This document shows, piece after piece, positions 18,302 through 25,869 of a stretch of 40,909 nucleotides of DNA. Position numbers and translations under genes: made by a program. Every line of letters starts with the position of its first letter. Position 1 is the stretch's first letter. Location: contig CAZJFH010000048.1 in assembly GCA_964545205.1 (NCBI GenBank), forward strand, positions 1 through 40,909. The letters are read 5' to 3'. A model generated the notes under the pieces. It saw only the letters and a list, made by a program, of their open reading frames with translations, ran no database searches and had not been told where the DNA came from. The DNA comes from CAZJFH01 sp964545205 (GTDB lineage: Bacteria > Pseudomonadota > Alphaproteobacteria > Rhodospirillales > Magnetospirillaceae).

Positions 18302-18484
18302 TCAGCGCGGCGGCGCCGGCAGGCGCGGATAGCGGGCGATGACCCAGATGGCGTGAATGATGCCCGGGATGTAGCCGAGTATCGTCAGCAGAATATTCAA
18401 CCAGAAGTGGCCTCTGAACCCCACTTGAAGGAAAACCCCCAGTGGTGGCAGAAGGATCGCCGCGATAATGCGAAGAAGGTCCAT
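18302..18484 (-). CDS. Pmp3/YqaE (UPF0057) family small membrane protein
   Basis: A 60-residue two-helix membrane peptide of the Pmp3/YqaE family: LLRIIAAILLPPLGVFLQVG, then FWLNILLTILGYIPGIIHAI, and the end IARYPR. The LPPLGVF and LGYIPGIIHA motifs are diagnostic. Family members affect membrane potential and are induced by salt, cold or general stress in many organisms. The gene is alone on the minus strand, converging with groEL. A candidate stress promoter (AGAAC-N16-TGTT) lies 36 bp upstream of its start. Confidence 0.95.
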   Translation of the reverse strand: MDLLRIIAAILLPPLGVFLQVGFRGHFWLNILLTILGYIPGIIHAIWVIARYPRLPAPPR

Positions 18485-18519
18485 CGCGCTTTTCCCAACA
18501 GTCTTTCCACGGGCTTATC

Positions 18520-18544
18520 AACAGCGGTAGAGGGCCAGGGTTCT
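18520..18544 (-). promoter_or_regulatory. Possible EcfG-type promoter for the Pmp3-family gene
   Basis: On the minus strand AGAAC (18544-18540) is followed by 16 bp and TGTT (18523-18520). The EcfG general-stress consensus is GGAAC-N16/17-CGTT, so there is one mismatch in each element. The -10 element lies about 36 bp before the ATG, a suitable distance. Chance occurrence cannot be excluded. Confidence 0.3.
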
Positions 18545-18677
18545 GCGGCCTATCCAAAGGGTATAATGCTCTATTACCCCAGATGAATTCATTTGACAGC
18601 GAACAGAGTGCAGTATAGCGGTGTATCCGACAGTGGTGTTCGCCTTGGAAAGTGTTCGTACGAGAATAGGGGCTGGC

Positions 18678-19106
18678 GTGAACGGTTCCAACCCGGAGTG
18701 GGATCAGGCCCGCCCCGAAATCGGCAAGGATCGGCCCGGCCTGATCGCGGTCGTCGAGGACGAGGCGATCGTCCTCGTCGGTTACCAGATGTTGTTCGAG
18801 AGCTGGGGCTACGACGTGGTCGCCGCCGGCTCCGCCGACGACGCCCTCGACCAGCTCCGCGGCCGCGAGCAGCCGCCGGACGTCATCGTCGCCGACTACC
18901 GGCTCAAGAACGGCCGCACCGGCGTCGACGCGATCCGCTCGATCCAGTCGGCCTTCGCCGCCGCCATCCCCGGCATCCTGGTCACCGGCGACACCGGCGC
19001 CGACCGCCTGCGCGAAGCGGCGGCCAGCGGCCTGCCGATCCTGCACAAGCCGGTCAACGGCAACCAGCTCCACGACCTGATCGAGCGGGCGCTGGCGGCC
19101 CATTAG
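18678..19106 (+). CDS. Stand-alone response regulator receiver protein
   Basis: A 142-residue protein consisting of a single receiver domain with a short N-terminal tail. Acidic residues are in AVVEDEAIVLVGYQ, the phospho-acceptor Asp is in VIVADYRLKNG, the conserved Thr is in GILVTGDTG and the Lys is in PILHKPVNG. There is no output domain. It resembles the receiver domains attached to hybrid histidine kinases, so it may act by protein contact or in a phosphorelay. I chose GTG at 18678 because AGGGG lies 5 bp upstream; an earlier GTG at 18621 would add 19 poorly conserved-looking residues without a good ribosome site. No kinase is adjacent. Confidence 0.88.
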   Translation: MNGSNPEWDQARPEIGKDRPGLIAVVEDEAIVLVGYQMLFESWGYDVVAAGSADDALDQLRGREQPPDVIVADYRLKNGRTGVDAIRSIQSAFAAAIPGILVTGDTGADRLREAAASGLPILHKPVNGNQLHDLIERALAAH

Positions 19107-19129
19107 GCCGCCGCCGACCCCACGGCCCC

Positions 19130-20077
19130 TCAGCACCGCCCCGGCCGCAGGCACTGGATGCTGAACAGCCGGTCGGGGTCGCACCACACCGCCTCGGGCC
19201 GGAACCCGGCCGCGCCGGCCAGCTCCTGGAACTCCGACAGCGCGTATTTGTGCGAATCCTCGATATGGATCGCCTCGCCCGCCGTGAAGGCGAAGCGGGC
19301 CCCGCCGATCGTCACCGTCTGGTCGGACCGGGAGACCAGATGGATCTCGACGCAGCCGCGCTCCTCGTTCCAGCGGGCGCGGTGGACGAAGGCGTCGAGG
19401 TCGAAGTCGCCGCCGAGCTCGCGGTTGACCCGGGCCAGCAGGTTGAGGCTGAAGCGCGCGGTCACCCCGGCCGAGTCGTTGTAGGCGGCGTGCAGCACGT
19501 CGCGGTCCTTCTTCAGGTCGACGCCGATCACCAGCATGCCGTCGGGCGCCAGCAGCCGGGCCGAGCGCGCCAGGAACGCGCGCGCCTCGACCGGCGGCAG
19601 GTTGCCGATCGTCGAGCCGGGGAAGAAGCCGACCGCCCTGCCGCCCTCGTCGGTCGGCGGCAGCGAGAACTCGCGCAGGAAGTCGGCGCAGACCGGATGG
19701 ACCTCGAGCGCCGGGTAGTCCTCGCACAGCGACTGCGCCTGGGCGAGCAGGTACTCGCGCGAGACGTCGACCGGCACGTAGGCGGCGACGTCGAGCGCTT
19801 CGAGCAGGATGCGGATCTTGCGGCTGGAGCCGGCGCCGAACTCGACCACCCGGCAGGCCGGGCCGGCGCGCTCGGCGATCTCCGGCGCCCGCGCCTCGAG
19901 CAGCGCCACCTCGGTGCGGGTGACGTAGTATTCCGGCAGCTCGCAGATGGCGTCGAACAGCGCCGAGCCGGCGGCGTCGTAGAGGTACTTGCACGGGATG
20001 CGCTTGTCGGGCCGCGACAGGCCGGCGACGACGGCGTCGCGGAACTCGCGGTCGAAGGTCTGCGTCGGGTGGTTCAT
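19130..20077 (-). CDS. egtD: L-histidine N(alpha)-methyltransferase EgtD
   Basis: A 315-residue SAM-dependent enzyme that trimethylates histidine to hercynine, the first step of ergothioneine synthesis. Family features are IPCKYLYDAAGSALFDAICELPEYY-type N-terminal residues (here split: IPCKYLYDAAGS, then CELPEYYVTRTE), the SAM-site VVEFGAGSSRKI, GFFPGSTIGN in the middle, GVDLKKD, and AYNDSAGVTARFSLN. Length fits EgtD (about 320). The ATG overlaps the egtB stop as ATGA, so both enzymes are made from one transcript. It converges with the response-regulator gene 23 bp away. Confidence 0.95.
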   Translation of the reverse strand: MNHPTQTFDREFRDAVVAGLSRPDKRIPCKYLYDAAGSALFDAICELPEYYVTRTEVALLEARAPEIAERAGPACRVVEFGAGSSRKIRILLEALDVAAYVPVDVSREYLLAQAQSLCEDYPALEVHPVCADFLREFSLPPTDEGGRAVGFFPGSTIGNLPPVEARAFLARSARLLAPDGMLVIGVDLKKDRDVLHAAYNDSAGVTARFSLNLLARVNRELGGDFDLDAFVHRARWNEERGCVEIHLVSRSDQTVTIGGARFAFTAGEAIHIEDSHKYALSEFQELAGAAGFRPEAVWCDPDRLFSIQCLRPGRC

Positions 20078-21351
20078 AGGTCCTCCGCCAGGCGAATGCC
20101 GCCGAACTGCCAGCGCTGATGGGGATAGAAGAAGTTGCGGTAGCTGGGCCGCACGTGGTCGGCCGCGGTCGCGCAGCTGCCGCCGCGCAGGACCATCTGG
20201 TTGCACATGAACTTGCCGTTGTACTCGCCGAGCGCGCCGGCGGCCGGCCGGAAGCCGGGATAGGCCGAATAGGCGCTGGCGGTCCATTCCCAGGCGTCGC
20301 CGAACATCTGCGCCAGGCCGTCGCCGGCCTCGGCGGCCAGCGGCCGGTAGACGCCGCGCTCCATGAAATTGCCGCCGCGCGCCGCCGGCGTGCGCGCCGC
20401 CGTCTCCCACTCGGCCTCGGTCGGCAGGCGCTTGCCGGCCCAGCGGGCGTAGGCGTCGGCCTCGTAGTAGCTGACATGGACCACCGGCGCGTCGAGGTCG
20501 AGCGGCAGCGTGCCGGACAGCGTGAACTGCAGCCGCGCGCCGTCGCGCTCGCGCCAGTGCAGCGGCGCCGTCCAGCCCTCGGCCTGCACCGTCGCCCAGC
20601 CGTCCGACAGCCACAGCCGCGGCTCGGCGTAACCGCCGTCGGCGATGAAGTCGAGATAGTCGCGGTTGGTGACCAGGCGCGACGCCAGGCGGAACGGCGC
20701 CACGTGCACGATGTGCCGCGGCCCCTCGTTGTCGTAGGCGAAGCCGTGGCCGTCGTGGCCGATCGCGCGGTTGCCGCCCTCGAAGTCGAGCCAGCGCAGC
20801 GGCGGCGCCGGCCGCGCCGGCACCGCGGCGGGGGCGAACACCGCCGGCTCCAGCGGGTTCTCGGCGAAGGCGTGCAGGATGTCGGTCAGCAGCAGTTCCT
20901 GGTGCTGCTGCTCGTGGTTGATCCCCAGCTCGATCAGCGGCGCCAGTTCGGCCCAGGACTCGTCGTCGAGCCCCTCCATCATCGCGGCCGTCGCCGCGGT
21001 GACGTGGCGCCGGTACGCGAGCACCCGCTCGAGCGGCGGGCGCGTCAGCATGCCGCGCCGCGGCCGCGGGTGGCGCGGGCCGGCGTTCTCGTAATAGGAA
21101 TTGAAGATGTAGGGGAAGGCCGGGTCGAACAGGCGGTAGCCGGGCTGGCGCGGCGCCAGCACGAAGGTCTCGAAGAACCAGGTGACGTGGCCGAGATGCC
21201 ACTTGGTCGGGCTGGCGTCGGTCATCGACTGCACGACCTGGTCCTCGGGCGACAGGGTCGCGGTCAGCGCTTCGGTCTGGGCGCGCACGGCGCGGAAGCG
21301 CTCGGCCGCGGCGCCGCGCGCCGACGGCGGCTGGGGATGTGGAACGCTCAA
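20074..21351 (-). CDS. egtB: Hercynine oxygenase EgtB (ergothioneine C-S bond formation)
   Basis: A 425-residue non-haem iron enzyme that joins a sulfur donor (gamma-glutamylcysteine or cysteine) to hercynine. The N-terminal DinB-like domain carries the iron ligands: H52 in WHLGHVTWFFE and the H146-x3-H150 pair in NHEQQHQELL. The C-terminal FGE-sulfatase domain has GKRLPTEAEWE, MFGDAWEWTASAY, VLRGGSC and the end FGGIRLAEDL. I chose a TTG start at 21351 because AGGAGG lies 5 bp upstream and no ATG or GTG fits before the conserved region. EgtD lies directly downstream; egtA, egtC and the lyase egtE are not in the window, so those steps would be encoded elsewhere or bypassed. Confidence 0.93.
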   Translation of the reverse strand: MSVPHPQPPSARGAAAERFRAVRAQTEALTATLSPEDQVVQSMTDASPTKWHLGHVTWFFETFVLAPRQPGYRLFDPAFPYIFNSYYENAGPRHPRPRRGMLTRPPLERVLAYRRHVTAATAAMMEGLDDESWAELAPLIELGINHEQQHQELLLTDILHAFAENPLEPAVFAPAAVPARPAPPLRWLDFEGGNRAIGHDGHGFAYDNEGPRHIVHVAPFRLASRLVTNRDYLDFIADGGYAEPRLWLSDGWATVQAEGWTAPLHWRERDGARLQFTLSGTLPLDLDAPVVHVSYYEADAYARWAGKRLPTEAEWETAARTPAARGGNFMERGVYRPLAAEAGDGLAQMFGDAWEWTASAYSAYPGFRPAAGALGEYNGKFMCNQMVLRGGSCATAADHVRPSYRNFFYPHQRWQFGGIRLAEDL

Positions 21352-21469
21352 TCTCTCCTCCTGCCCGGGTTGCGCCGCCGGTGCGTCCCGCGCCCGGCGG
21401 CGCACGATTCAGGAGATGGGACGCGCGCCCGGCGATTGAACCCCCGCGCGACCGTCTCCGCGCTGGTGC

Positions 21470-21494
21470 AACACGCGGCGGTGCCCCTGGTTCC
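21470..21494 (-). promoter_or_regulatory. Possible EcfG-type promoter for egtB-egtD
   Basis: Minus-strand GGAAC (21494-21490), 16 bp, then TGTT (21473-21470); consensus GGAAC-N16/17-CGTT with one mismatch. It lies about 119 bp before the TTG of egtB, giving a rather long leader. It is oriented away from the hemerythrin promoter 42 bp to its right. Confidence 0.3.
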
Positions 21495-21535
21495 TCCCGC
21501 TTTCGGCAGGTCGGCGCGCGCGAGCGGCGGCTCGC

Positions 21536-21560
21536 GGAACCAGACGCCGGCGCCGCCGTT
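21536..21560 (+). promoter_or_regulatory. EcfG-type (general stress) promoter of the hemerythrin gene
   Basis: GGAAC (21536-21540), 16 bp, CGTT (21557-21560): an exact match to the alphaproteobacterial general stress sigma (EcfG) consensus. The -10 element is 28 bp before the ATG, leaving room for a short leader with the GGAGA ribosome site. Confidence 0.6.
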
Positions 21561-21588
21561 CTCCATCGCGAACCTGTGGAGAACCGAC

Positions 21589-22020
21589 ATGGACGTGTTC
21601 GAGACTTTGAAGAAGGACCACCGCGAGGTGGAGGCGTTGTTCGGCAAGATCGAAGGGCTCTCGCCGGGAGCGCGCCAGACCCGCGAGGACATCTTCCACA
21701 AGCTCAAGGAAGAACTGCTGCGCCACTCCAAGGCCGAAGAGAAGGCGTTCTATCCGGTACTTCGCGAAGAAAAGCCGACGCACGACCTGGTCGAGGAAGG
21801 CATTTCCGAGCACAAGGCGGTCGAGAAGTTGCTCGACAGGATCGAGGGCATCCCCGTCGACAGCGACGAATGGATGAACGCGATCAAGGAGCTGAAACAA
21901 AACGTCGAACACCACGTACATGAAGAGGAGAACGAACTGTTCCCCAAGGCGCGCAAGCTGCTGGACGGCGAGCGCATCGACGCGATGGGCGAGAACGTGC
22001 AGCGCGCCAAGGGCCACTGA
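21589..22020 (+). CDS. Hemerythrin (HHE cation-binding) domain protein
   Basis: A 143-residue four-helix protein with the His/Glu pattern of a hemerythrin diiron site: H11 in KKDHREVE, H46 and E50 in HSKAEEKAFYP, H75 in ISEHKAVE, and the C-terminal EHHVHEEENELFP cluster. The family binds O2, NO or iron, or protects against oxidative or nitrosative stress; which applies here is not visible. The ATG at 21589 follows GGAGAAC. It is driven by a good EcfG-like promoter and is divergent from egtB-egtD, which make an antioxidant, so a stress role fits. Confidence 0.92.
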   Translation: MDVFETLKKDHREVEALFGKIEGLSPGARQTREDIFHKLKEELLRHSKAEEKAFYPVLREEKPTHDLVEEGISEHKAVEKLLDRIEGIPVDSDEWMNAIKELKQNVEHHVHEEENELFPKARKLLDGERIDAMGENVQRAKGH

Positions 22021-22052
22021 GCGACCGGCCCCGCCTCCGCCGCCGGCGCGGC

Positions 22053-22082
22053 GGCGCCGTCCTCCCGAACGGAGGCGGCGCC
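22053..22082 (+). terminator. Hairpin after the hemerythrin gene
   Basis: An inverted repeat GGCGCCG-T-CCTCC, loop CGAAC, GGAGG-CGGCGCC begins 33 bp after the hemerythrin stop. The stem is 12 bp with a single bulged T. There is no T-run after it, so termination may be Rho-dependent or weak. The remaining gap to the sigma-factor gene holds no open frame. Confidence 0.4.
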
Positions 22083-22267
22083 TGCCGGCGCGGCTGGCGG
22101 CTTATGCCTAGCCGTACTACCACGTCAGCCCATCTTTCGTTCATCGGGCGGCACGCACACCTCTTCCGCTAGTCGAGGGTTACTGTCGGATTCAATAAGC
22201 CCCGGCCGAGGCGGATAGTAATCCGCTTGCCTTCGCCTAAGAACACACGGGACGGAAGGTGAAAAAC

Positions 22268-22822
22268 ATGGCGGAATTCCCGAACATGGTCAGCGAGCAC
22301 ATCCCGAACCTTCGGCGATACGCTCGCGTGCTTGTTCGCGACTCCATCCACGCGGAGGACCTGGTCCAGGACTGCCTGGAGCGGGCGATCTCCCGCGAGC
22401 ATCTATGGCGCCGCGGCACCAACCTGCGCGCCTGGCTGTTCACCATCCTGCACAACCTCTACATCAACCAGTATCTGCGCCACGCGTCGGTCAACGCCCA
22501 GGTGCCGCTGCTCGAGGAGCACAGCTCGGTGTCGTGCCCGGCGCGCCAGTACCACAGCGTGACCCTGAAGGACCTGTCCCGCGCCTTCGAGGAACTGCCC
22601 GAGCAGGAGCAGCAGGTCGTCCTGATGGTCGGCCTGGAGGGCATGCAGTACGAGGACGCCGCCGCGGCGCTGAACGTGCCGATGGGCACGGTGAAGTCGC
22701 GCCTGTCGCGGGCGCGCCGGCGGCTGCGCAAGCTGATGGACGGCGACCTGCTGCCGCCCCGGCCGCCGCACCTGGCCGGCGCCGGGATGCGTCCGCGGCG
22801 CCGCGCCTCGCGGGCGAACTGA
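22268..22822 (+). CDS. ECF-family RNA polymerase sigma factor
   Basis: A 184-residue sigma factor with only regions 2 and 4. Region 2 (about residues 10-75) has AEDLVQDCLERA and LRAWLFTILHNLYINQ; region 4 (about 108-160) has ELPEQEQQVVLMVGLEGMQYEDAAAAL and the recognition helix GTVKSRLSRARRRLRKL. The layout resembles the EcfG-like group of alphaproteobacteria, but the typical partner genes nepR and phyR are absent beside it. I chose ATG 22268, 8 bp after GGAAGG; a GTG at 22259 would abut that ribosome site. The tail after region 4 is basic and Pro/Arg-rich. No anti-sigma gene is obvious; the next gene encodes an exported protein. Confidence 0.9.
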   Translation: MAEFPNMVSEHIPNLRRYARVLVRDSIHAEDLVQDCLERAISREHLWRRGTNLRAWLFTILHNLYINQYLRHASVNAQVPLLEEHSSVSCPARQYHSVTLKDLSRAFEELPEQEQQVVLMVGLEGMQYEDAAAALNVPMGTVKSRLSRARRRLRKLMDGDLLPPRPPHLAGAGMRPRRRASRAN

Positions 22823-22844
22823 GCCAACGACCGGAGACTCGACG

Positions 22845-23372
22845 ATGACCCCGAGACTGCTGCTGACGACCGCCATCCTGGCCTTCGGCGCGGCCGCGCC
22901 GGCCGCCGCGAGCGAGAGCGACTGCGCCGGCGCCACGGCGCGCGGCTTCGAGCAGTTGCAGCAGGCCGGAGAGGCCGAGCGCCAACGCGCCGAGCCGCTG
23001 CTGAAATCCGCCCAGGCCAAGGCCGAGGCGGGCATGGAGGAGGGTTGCTGGGAGGCGCTCGCCGCCGCCCGGCAGGCGCTCGGCATCGGCCAGGCGGCGG
23101 CCGGCGAGCCGCGCGCCGTCCCCGAGCCGCAGGACGCGCAGGACACCCTGGGCGAGGGCGGTCGCGACGCCAATGTGCCGATCGTGCCGCCGGCCACCGC
23201 CACGACGCGCTTCCCCGACGCCGAGCAAAGCGTCGACCTCGACCAGCGCACCATTCCGGACGCCGCCGTCGTCGGCCAACCGCCGGAGGACGGCCAGCAG
23301 GCCCGCACGCCGGCCGAAGCCGGCGAACCGCTCGCAAACCAGCCCGACACCACCGAGGAGAAAGACCGATGA
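22845..23372 (+). CDS. Secreted low-complexity protein of unknown function
   Basis: A 175-residue exported protein. A Sec signal peptide (LLLTTAILAFGAAAPAAAS) is cleaved near residue 23. The mature N-terminal half is Ala/Glu/Gln-rich and probably helical, with two Cys (DCAGAT and EGCWEAL). The second half is Pro/Asp/Glu-rich and probably disordered, ending in an acidic tail. No known domain is recognised. It lies 22 bp after the sigma-factor gene and overlaps the lipoprotein gene by 4 bp, so it may belong to the sigma factor's own operon. Confidence 0.8.
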   Translation: MTPRLLLTTAILAFGAAAPAAASESDCAGATARGFEQLQQAGEAERQRAEPLLKSAQAKAEAGMEEGCWEALAAARQALGIGQAAAGEPRAVPEPQDAQDTLGEGGRDANVPIVPPATATTRFPDAEQSVDLDQRTIPDAAVVGQPPEDGQQARTPAEAGEPLANQPDTTEEKDR

Positions 23373-23851
23373 AGCTTCGCCGGATTCTGATCACGCCGCT
23401 GGTGGTCGCCAGCCTCGGAGCCTGCGCCCAGGACGGCACCTCGCGGACGTTCGGCGGCGTCTCGACCGGCCAGGCGGTGGGCACGCTGGGTGGCGCGGCG
23501 GCGGGCGGCTTCCTGGGCTCGCAGCTCGGCAGCGGCACCGGCAACGTCGCCGCCACCGCCGGCGGCGCGGTGCTCGGCGCCCTGCTCGGCGGCGCCATGG
23601 CCACCGGCATCGAGCGCGAGCAGCAGCAACAGGCGGTGCTGGCCCAGAACCGCGCCATCGTCACCGGCGAACCGGTCGCCTGGAACACCGGCGGCGACGT
23701 CTATGGCCGCGTCACCCCGATCCGCACCTACGAGACCGCCGGCCGGCTGTGCCGCGAATACGTGCACACGGTCTACATCGACGGCCGCCCGCGCGACGCG
23801 CAGGGCGTGGCCTGCCAGCAGCCCGACGGCACCTGGCAGATCGTGAGCTGA
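23369..23851 (+). CDS. Glycine-zipper lipoprotein, Rickettsia 17-kDa surface antigen family
   Basis: A 160-residue outer-membrane-type lipoprotein. The signal ends in the lipobox LGAC, with C19 as the lipidated residue. A Gly/Ala-rich double helix (GTLGGAAAGGFLGSQLG and AGGAVLGALLGGAMATG, about residues 37-82) forms the glycine zipper. The C-terminal domain, with CREYVHTVYIDGRPRDAQG and the end QPDGTWQIVS, matches the 17-kDa antigen type. Such proteins sit in the envelope; their exact role is poorly known. It is translationally coupled to the preceding secreted protein. Confidence 0.88.
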   Translation: MKLRRILITPLVVASLGACAQDGTSRTFGGVSTGQAVGTLGGAAAGGFLGSQLGSGTGNVAATAGGAVLGALLGGAMATGIEREQQQQAVLAQNRAIVTGEPVAWNTGGDVYGRVTPIRTYETAGRLCREYVHTVYIDGRPRDAQGVACQQPDGTWQIVS

Positions 23852-23875
23852 GGAGAGAGGCGTCTCGACGTGATC

Positions 23876-23902
23876 GCCGGGCCCGTCGCGGACGGGTCCG
23901 GC
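23876..23902. terminator. Hairpin between convergent genes
   Basis: GCCGGGCCCGTC, loop GCG, GACGGGTCCGGC: a 12-bp stem with one G-T pair in the 62-bp gap between the lipoprotein and lytic transglycosylase genes, which converge. It could end transcription from both sides, though neither strand shows a clear T-run. Confidence 0.45.
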
Positions 23903-23913
23903 CGTCGCGATTC

Positions 23914-25800
23914 CTACTCGGGGGCGCCGTTCCTGTTCGCCAGCTTGCGCCGCTTCGGCTTGCGCTGGTCGAGTTCGTCGTAGGTCGGCCAGTCGCCGCT
24001 GACCACCGCGTCCAGCGACGCCATCGGCTGGTTCAGCCGGGCGCGGTAGATCCAGAGGTTGGTCATCACCTTCTCGACGAAGCCGCGCGTCTCGCGCGAC
24101 GGGATGCTCTCGATGAACAGCAGCGGATCGTCGCCGTGGCGCATGTCCCTGAGCCAGCGGTCGAGATTGCCCGGGCCGCTGTTGTAGGCGGCGGCCAGCA
24201 GGAACAGGTTGCCCTTGATGGTGGGATGGGCCAGCAGGTGCTTGATGTAGGCCTGCCCGAGGGCGAGGTTGTAGCTGGGGTCGAACAGCTGCTCGCGGCT
24301 GACCTTGCCGCCGCCGACCGCCCGCGCCGTCGCCGGCATCAGCTGCATCAGGCCGGCGGCGCCGGCCGGGCTTTCGGCGCGGGGATCGAACCCCGATTCC
24401 TGGCGCGCGAAGGCCAGCATCAGCGCCCGGTCGATGCTCCAGCCGCCGGCCGGCTGCCAGTTCGGCACCGGGAAGGCGGCGCTGTCGTGATAGCGGCCGT
24501 CGCGGCTGGCGACCAGCCCGCCCAGCGTCACCACCAGTTCCGGCATCTCGGCGGCGCCCGCGAGGCCGAGCAGCGCGCGCGACAGCGACGGCGTCGCCCG
24601 CGGCGACAGGCGCCGCAGCGCCTCCTCGGCCTCGTCGCGCATGCCGAGCTGCAGCAGCGCCAGGGCGCGGCGCCCGGCGGGAACGCGCCTGACGGCGTCG
24701 GCGTCGGCGTCGGTGAACGGCGCGCTTTCCCAGGCGAAGGCGATCGACAGCCCGAGCGCGCGGCGGGCCAGCAGGCCGTAGAAGGTGCGCGGATGCGCCG
24801 CCGCGATCTCCAGCCAGTGGTTGACCACCTCGGGCCGGCGGGTGACCAGATTGGCGCGCGCCGCCCAGTAGGCGCCGGCGGCGACCATCCACGGCGAGCC
24901 GCTGGCGTTGCCGACGGCCTCGAAATGCTTGCGCGCCCGCAGCGGATCGCCGCTGCGCCAGGCCGCGAGGCCGGCGATCCAGTGCGCCTGCGGGATGCGG
25001 TCGCCCGAGCGGATCGCCGCCGGCTCGGCCACGGCCAGCGCCTCGGCGTCGGCGCCGCGGACGAAGTGGCCGGCGCCGATCTCGGCCCGCAGCGCGTCGA
25101 TGTCGGTCTTCTCGGCCAGCCGCTGCAGCTCCGGCGCCCGCAGCGCCTGTTCGGCGGCGTCGAGCTTGCCGCCGCGGGCCAGCTTGCGGATGCGAATGGT
25201 CAGGCTGCGCAGCTTGCGGCGCTCGGCGGCGCCGAGATGCTGGCCCGCGCCGTGCTCGACGGCCTCCCAGGACGACGCCTCGCCGCCGCCGGTGGCGATG
25301 CCGCCGTCGCCGAGCCTGGCCGCGACCGGCGCCCGCAGCCCGGTGTCGCCCTTGGGCTGGCGCTTGAGCGCCAGGCGGTGCAGCCGCTCGGCGTCGGGGT
25401 GCTCGGCGTTGGCCGCCATCCACGCCTTCAGCTCGCGATAGCTGGTGCGGTAATCGGGGTGCCAGTAGCGCTGGGCCTGGACGTCGCCCAGCAGCACGTC
25501 GTCGCCGAGCCTTTCGATCAGCGCGTCGGCGCCGGCCCAGTCGCCGCGCCGCTGCAGTTCGAAGATCCTGCGGTAGGCGGCGGCGTCGGCCTCCGACAGC
25601 ACGGGCGGCGGCGGCACCTTGCGCCCGATCCGTCCGACGTCGCCGCCGACGGCCGCCGTGACCGCCGCCGGCGGCACGCGGTCCTGGGCCTGGGCGGCGG
25701 CGGGAGCCGAGAGGGCGGTCGCGGCGGCGAGCATCGTCGCCAGCAGGGCCCCGACCCGGTTTCGCGTGCGCCCGCCCCTATCGGTTTCGCTGATGAGCAT
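23914..25800 (-). CDS. Soluble lytic murein transglycosylase (Slt70-like)
   Basis: A 628-residue periplasmic enzyme that cleaves the MurNAc-GlcNAc bond of peptidoglycan to form 1,6-anhydro ends. A signal peptide (GALLATMLAAATALSAPAAAQAQ) is followed by a long helical superhelix (about residues 60-440). The C-terminal SLT catalytic domain has ALMLAFARQESGFDPRAES, whose Glu is the catalytic acid, then AGAAGLMQLMPATA, NLALGQAYI and AYNSGPGNLDRW. The tail after about residue 600 is basic and Pro/Lys/Arg-rich. Length is typical of Slt70. Start at ATG 25800; it could be slightly shorter. Confidence 0.94.
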   Translation of the reverse strand: MLISETDRGGRTRNRVGALLATMLAAATALSAPAAAQAQDRVPPAAVTAAVGGDVGRIGRKVPPPPVLSEADAAAYRRIFELQRRGDWAGADALIERLGDDVLLGDVQAQRYWHPDYRTSYRELKAWMAANAEHPDAERLHRLALKRQPKGDTGLRAPVAARLGDGGIATGGGEASSWEAVEHGAGQHLGAAERRKLRSLTIRIRKLARGGKLDAAEQALRAPELQRLAEKTDIDALRAEIGAGHFVRGADAEALAVAEPAAIRSGDRIPQAHWIAGLAAWRSGDPLRARKHFEAVGNASGSPWMVAAGAYWAARANLVTRRPEVVNHWLEIAAAHPRTFYGLLARRALGLSIAFAWESAPFTDADADAVRRVPAGRRALALLQLGMRDEAEEALRRLSPRATPSLSRALLGLAGAAEMPELVVTLGGLVASRDGRYHDSAAFPVPNWQPAGGWSIDRALMLAFARQESGFDPRAESPAGAAGLMQLMPATARAVGGGKVSREQLFDPSYNLALGQAYIKHLLAHPTIKGNLFLLAAAYNSGPGNLDRWLRDMRHGDDPLLFIESIPSRETRGFVEKVMTNLWIYRARLNQPMASLDAVVSGDWPTYDELDQRKPKRRKLANRNGAPE

Positions 25801-25869
25801 CAGTGGATTTATAAATCCGCGGCATGCGAGCGGGCAAGCGCGATCGGATAGGGCGCGGCGCCGACCGGG

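Noticed and set aside
18562..18598. TATAAT and TTGACA in the gap before the response regulator as a promoter
   Set aside because: They are in the wrong order on the plus strand, and each lacks a partner at 16-18 bp.
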